NCBI GenBank assembly: GCA_003117195.1
Contig: BDSI01000063.1
Span: 629,404-693,403, forward strand
Direction of reading: 5' to 3'
DNA length: 64,000 nt
Source: Eudorina sp. 2006-703-Eu-15
Lineage: Eukaryota; Chlorophyta; Chlorophyceae; Chlamydomonadales; Volvocaceae
Shown here piece after piece: positions 46,839-64,000 of this stretch. Every line of letters starts with the position of its first letter. Position 1 is the first letter of the stretch. The notes beneath the pieces are model-generated. The model was not told the DNA's origin, did not search any database, and saw only the letters and a program-made list of their open reading frames with translations. A program made the translations under genes and the position numbers.

Positions 46839-47276
46839 AGTCAACCCTCTTGGAACCTGTCCAAGTCCAGCTGGATCTGGATCCAGATCCTGCGTACGTC
46901 CCACAAACAACACCACGCTCCAGGGGCACCCCCTGTCGCTGTCGATCTGGCCCGCCGTCCTGCGCCCCGTCTGGGCCCCAGTGTGCACACCCCACCATGC
47001 CGTACACCGCCCCGACCCGCGGTCCCAATCACAGCGCAGGTACACAGCCTCAGCCGGGGACCATCACTCTATGGCCCAACCGTACGATACGACTACTTGT
47101 ACGACGGCATGTGCCGTACAGCATCTCACCATGTGCAATTCAAGGCAGGCAGGCCGTCATGGGTCACACCCCTTGGGTCGGCCAGAAGGGCCGTGCGCAC
47201 AGACATCGTTCCGCGGCCGTAGATTCATGTGGGTTGCGGTGTGTGGGGGGTTGGGAGCCCGGGGGCCCCATCACAA

Positions 47277-59128
<11,852 letters not shown>

Positions 59129-59608
59129 CTCCGCGGCGGCCGCGAGGCGCGGTTGGGGCGGGGAAGGTGCGGGGTGCGGGGCACGGGTGGGGGCCTCGGG
59201 CAGACGCTGCGGGTTAGGTTGCGGAGCCCCCGCACACAGGAGCTTAGGCGACCAGCTCGTGAGCACGAGGGTGCGGTCTGTATGTTTTCAGTGCATCCAC
59301 AGAAAGTAGCTGAGGTGGCTCCAACTTGGACGGTGAGTTACGAACAAAATTGCTTTACGCGCCAACAAGCACCACATGGACAACCGCGCTCCGAATTAGG
59401 CTACAATAATAGAATGCAATGGACAACGTTAAGGCCTGGAAGCTGCGAAAGAGGTCATTTTTACGTACGCCGTACAGGTCTGTCAGGGATTTCTATCGTC
59501 GTGTGTTTGTGGCAGGAATCTGTAGTTTGCCGTTCAGGGTTAACCTCGAACCTGCATAGCTTTGAAAGATTTACCTGCGGTTCACCTGAAAGCTTCTGTA
59601 ACTCACCA
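59129..59608. promoter_or_regulatory. Divergent promoter region, VPS34 / TMBIM genes
   Basis: 480 bases between opposed start codons. The VPS34 side stays GC-rich (and open in frame up to 59266), while 59280-59600 is AT-richer. Both 5' UTRs and both promoters must lie here. Confidence 0.55.
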
Positions 59609-61744
<2,136 letters not shown>

Positions 61745-64000
61745 CGGCGGGGCGGCCCGCGGAGGGCGGCCTGAGGCAGCCACCCGCTGCATGAAGCAAG
61801 CGAGCAAGCAAACATGTCGCGGACAAGCGCGACCAGGGAAACTGCGGGCAACTGACGTTGCGGCCAGCGGACAGCGGGGCGGGGCGATGACGCGGGGCGA
61901 GGCTCAGAGCACATTGCGGTGTGAGTTGGCCTGCCTGTCTGGGGTAGAGGCGGTTTGGCGGCAGCATGGGGCCCCGACCGGGTGGTAGTGCAAGGTCAGC
62001 GGGGCCGGAGTCGCAGGGCTGTGAGAGGGGGGCGACGGGATGGCTTCGGGCGGCCGGGTTGGCCGCACCGCACCGCACCACGGGGGACATACGTAGCCAC
62101 CAAACGGCGGTGTGTGGGGGTGGAGGGCGAAAAGAACGGCACGCAGATGCGACACGAGCCGGCGAGGCAGGCTGCGTGGGGTGAAGCCCGGCAGGGTTTG
62201 TCCACCCTCGAGCTTGTGATCTGGACTGGCGGCACACGCCCACGACCTGGGCACCGCCTGCGTGGTCTTGAGTCGGCTTCGCCGTCGCCGCGCGCCGAAT
62301 GTTGCTGGTCGTGTGGTGTGCAAGGCGTCTCAGAGACGGGGCGAGGGGCGGCGGCTGCGGGTCCTGAGCTCCAAGCCCGTCCCCAAGGGCTAGACCGTCC
62401 CCCACAATGGTCCAGGGGGTCAGCTCGTGCAGCAGCTTGAGGGGTCCCTTCGCGCCGTGGCGGACGGCCTCGGTTCGACCAAGGGGATGGCTGCCGGCCT
62501 TGCGAGAACCGCACCCCCCCGGCAGTTGGAGCCGTCAATGCGCCCGCCGCCGTGATGATCCTGTGGGTTGTGAGGCACACACACACACACACACACACAC
62601 ACGGGGCGCTGCACCGCGCTCTGACTGAGGTTTGACGCCGCACGATGGATGGGCGGGTCGTTCCAACGGTGTGTGAGAGTGTGACATCGCCGCTACACAG
62701 CTGCACGCCTCCGGTCCACGGTCGGTCCCGACGTCGGATCATCGGTCACAGGAGTGTGTGGGGGTGGGTGCTGCACCAGCACCGCACGCGACGTCCCCGA
62801 CTGTCTGTCCGTCTGTCTGTCTGTCTGTGGACGACCGGACGGATGGGTCAAACACCCGGGGAGGGAGGAGCCTACAGGGGGGCTCCAGCACGGGGTCAGG
62901 GGGTGGACGGGGACGGGGAGGCGGGAGGAGGAGCAGCGGTGCTGCGGCACACCACCGCGTGACCGTAAGCGCCGTCATGAGCAGCCGCACCCGTCAGCAG
63001 CACCCGGCGGACTGGTGAGAGCATGAGGCAGGTTTTGTGTTTTGGGTCGTGCTGTACAGCAGGCTGCGACTCGGTATGATTTTGTTGGCGTCATTTAAAT
63101 CATTGGTGGTTGTCATGCGCTGGTTTTGCATATGCCGGTATGCGCTGTCTTCCGCCGCGAGGCCGTTGGGAGCGCGACGCAACGCAACGCTGCGATAGGT
63201 AGATGCCCAGGTCGGACGGACGGACGGACGGACGCGCACCGGAACCGGGATCTTGCTTTCTTCCTTTCCCGTGGTGGTCAGAGCGGGTTGCCGCGTACGT
63301 TGGGTGGGGTTCAGGGTTCATTTCGCCCAGTTGCAGCAGCTGCAAATGCTTATCTGTGTTGATGTCGTCGTGTACCGTACATGGTGGCGGGGCCATTGCA
63401 ACCGGCGGCAGGGGTTGTTCGTGCGGGTCGTAAACTCTTATCATCAGCTGGTCATCCTGTCGCCTTTGTGGTAGCCCTGGACGCCGGGGGGGGGGGCACA
63501 AACGCGTACAGCATCTTCTGCGGCGCCACCATACCCCATTGAGAGACGAGGGTGGTGGCCGTCTCTCGCGTCGGACCACTCGGGGCCCCCAGCAGCGCAC
63601 TGATGATGGCCAGTCGCTACCGACAGCCCACTCGCCGCCATGGACGCTTGGGTGCCGAAGTGCTGCATCCGCCGTTTACCTTGTACGGCACCGTGTATCC
63701 TACCGTACCTCGCGTGGCCTGTCATGCAAGCCCGCCCTCGCCTTTCTCGGCGTGGCAAGTTTGGACGCCTGACTCAACTAACAGCAGCAAGGTTGACCCG
63801 TGCGGACGGTACAGTGCTGCGTGTGGTGCTGCACAGCGAGCTCCCACAGCCCCGGGGGTGACCGCCGGATCTAACGGGCAGGGGACGGAGCCAAGTCCAT
63901 AGCTCCATACACCCACCGCCCACACACCCACCGCCCATACATCTACAATGGTAGGCTGCTGAGGTGGACGGGTACGGGAGTTCAGACCACACGGTACGGG
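61745..64000. other. 3' flank and intergenic DNA, right edge
   Basis: No supported gene. Contains an AC microsatellite (62578-62601), TGTC/CTGT units at 62803-62826 and GGAC units at 63215-63233. I found no TGTAA downstream of the TMBIM stop. Open frames on both strands lack conserved motifs. Confidence 0.5.

Overview
The window reads as nuclear DNA of a volvocine-type green alga (Chlamydomonas/Volvox relatives). Four things point that way: high GC with strong G/C preference at third codon positions, genes split into many short exons by GT..AG introns full of G- or C-rich low-complexity DNA, proteins padded with Ala/Gly/Ser/Gln runs, and TGTAA (the usual volvocine poly(A) signal) downstream of several stops. 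Species cannot be told from this sequence. Exon models were built by hand from splice consensus, reading-phase continuity and family conservation; none was checked against transcripts.

Layout. 1-3356: no gene seen; a ~400 bp AAGG microsatellite at 347-744. 3357-12904 (+): a ~1,450-residue Ser/Thr protein kinase with a Cys-rich N-terminus, a 13-nt microexon and a ~900-residue low-complexity tail. 12905-17934: mostly empty, with one possible small gene on the minus strand (15008-15424). 17935-20628 (-): mitochondrial-type PP2C (PTC7-like) phosphatase carrying an N-terminal PLAT/LH2 domain. 21224-28059 (+): coiled-coil protein ending in the EF-hand region of PP2A B''-type subunits, head-to-head with the PP2C gene, followed by about 1 kb of coding-like sequence. 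31852-38300 (+): mitochondrial proline dehydrogenase with an EF-hand insert. 40221-41123 (+): intronless DHHC palmitoyltransferase. 41683-45355 (-): CCDC112 homologue. 47277-59128 (-): class III phosphatidylinositol 3-kinase VPS34, 18 exons. 59609-61744 (+): TMBIM/Lifeguard (Bax inhibitor-1 family) membrane protein, head-to-head with VPS34. 61745-64000: no gene seen.

Taken together the genes are eukaryotic housekeeping and signalling functions: protein phosphorylation and dephosphorylation, calcium sensing, lipid signalling for autophagy and endosomes, mitochondrial proline oxidation, protein palmitoylation and a centriolar/ciliary protein. They are not an operon or a pathway island. The most unusual items are the PLAT-PP2C fusion, the coiled-coil/PP2A-B'' architecture, a ten-histidine tract inside the VPS34 kinase lobe, the kinase microexon, and three families of short dispersed repeats that sit mostly in introns, two of them often close to splice sites.
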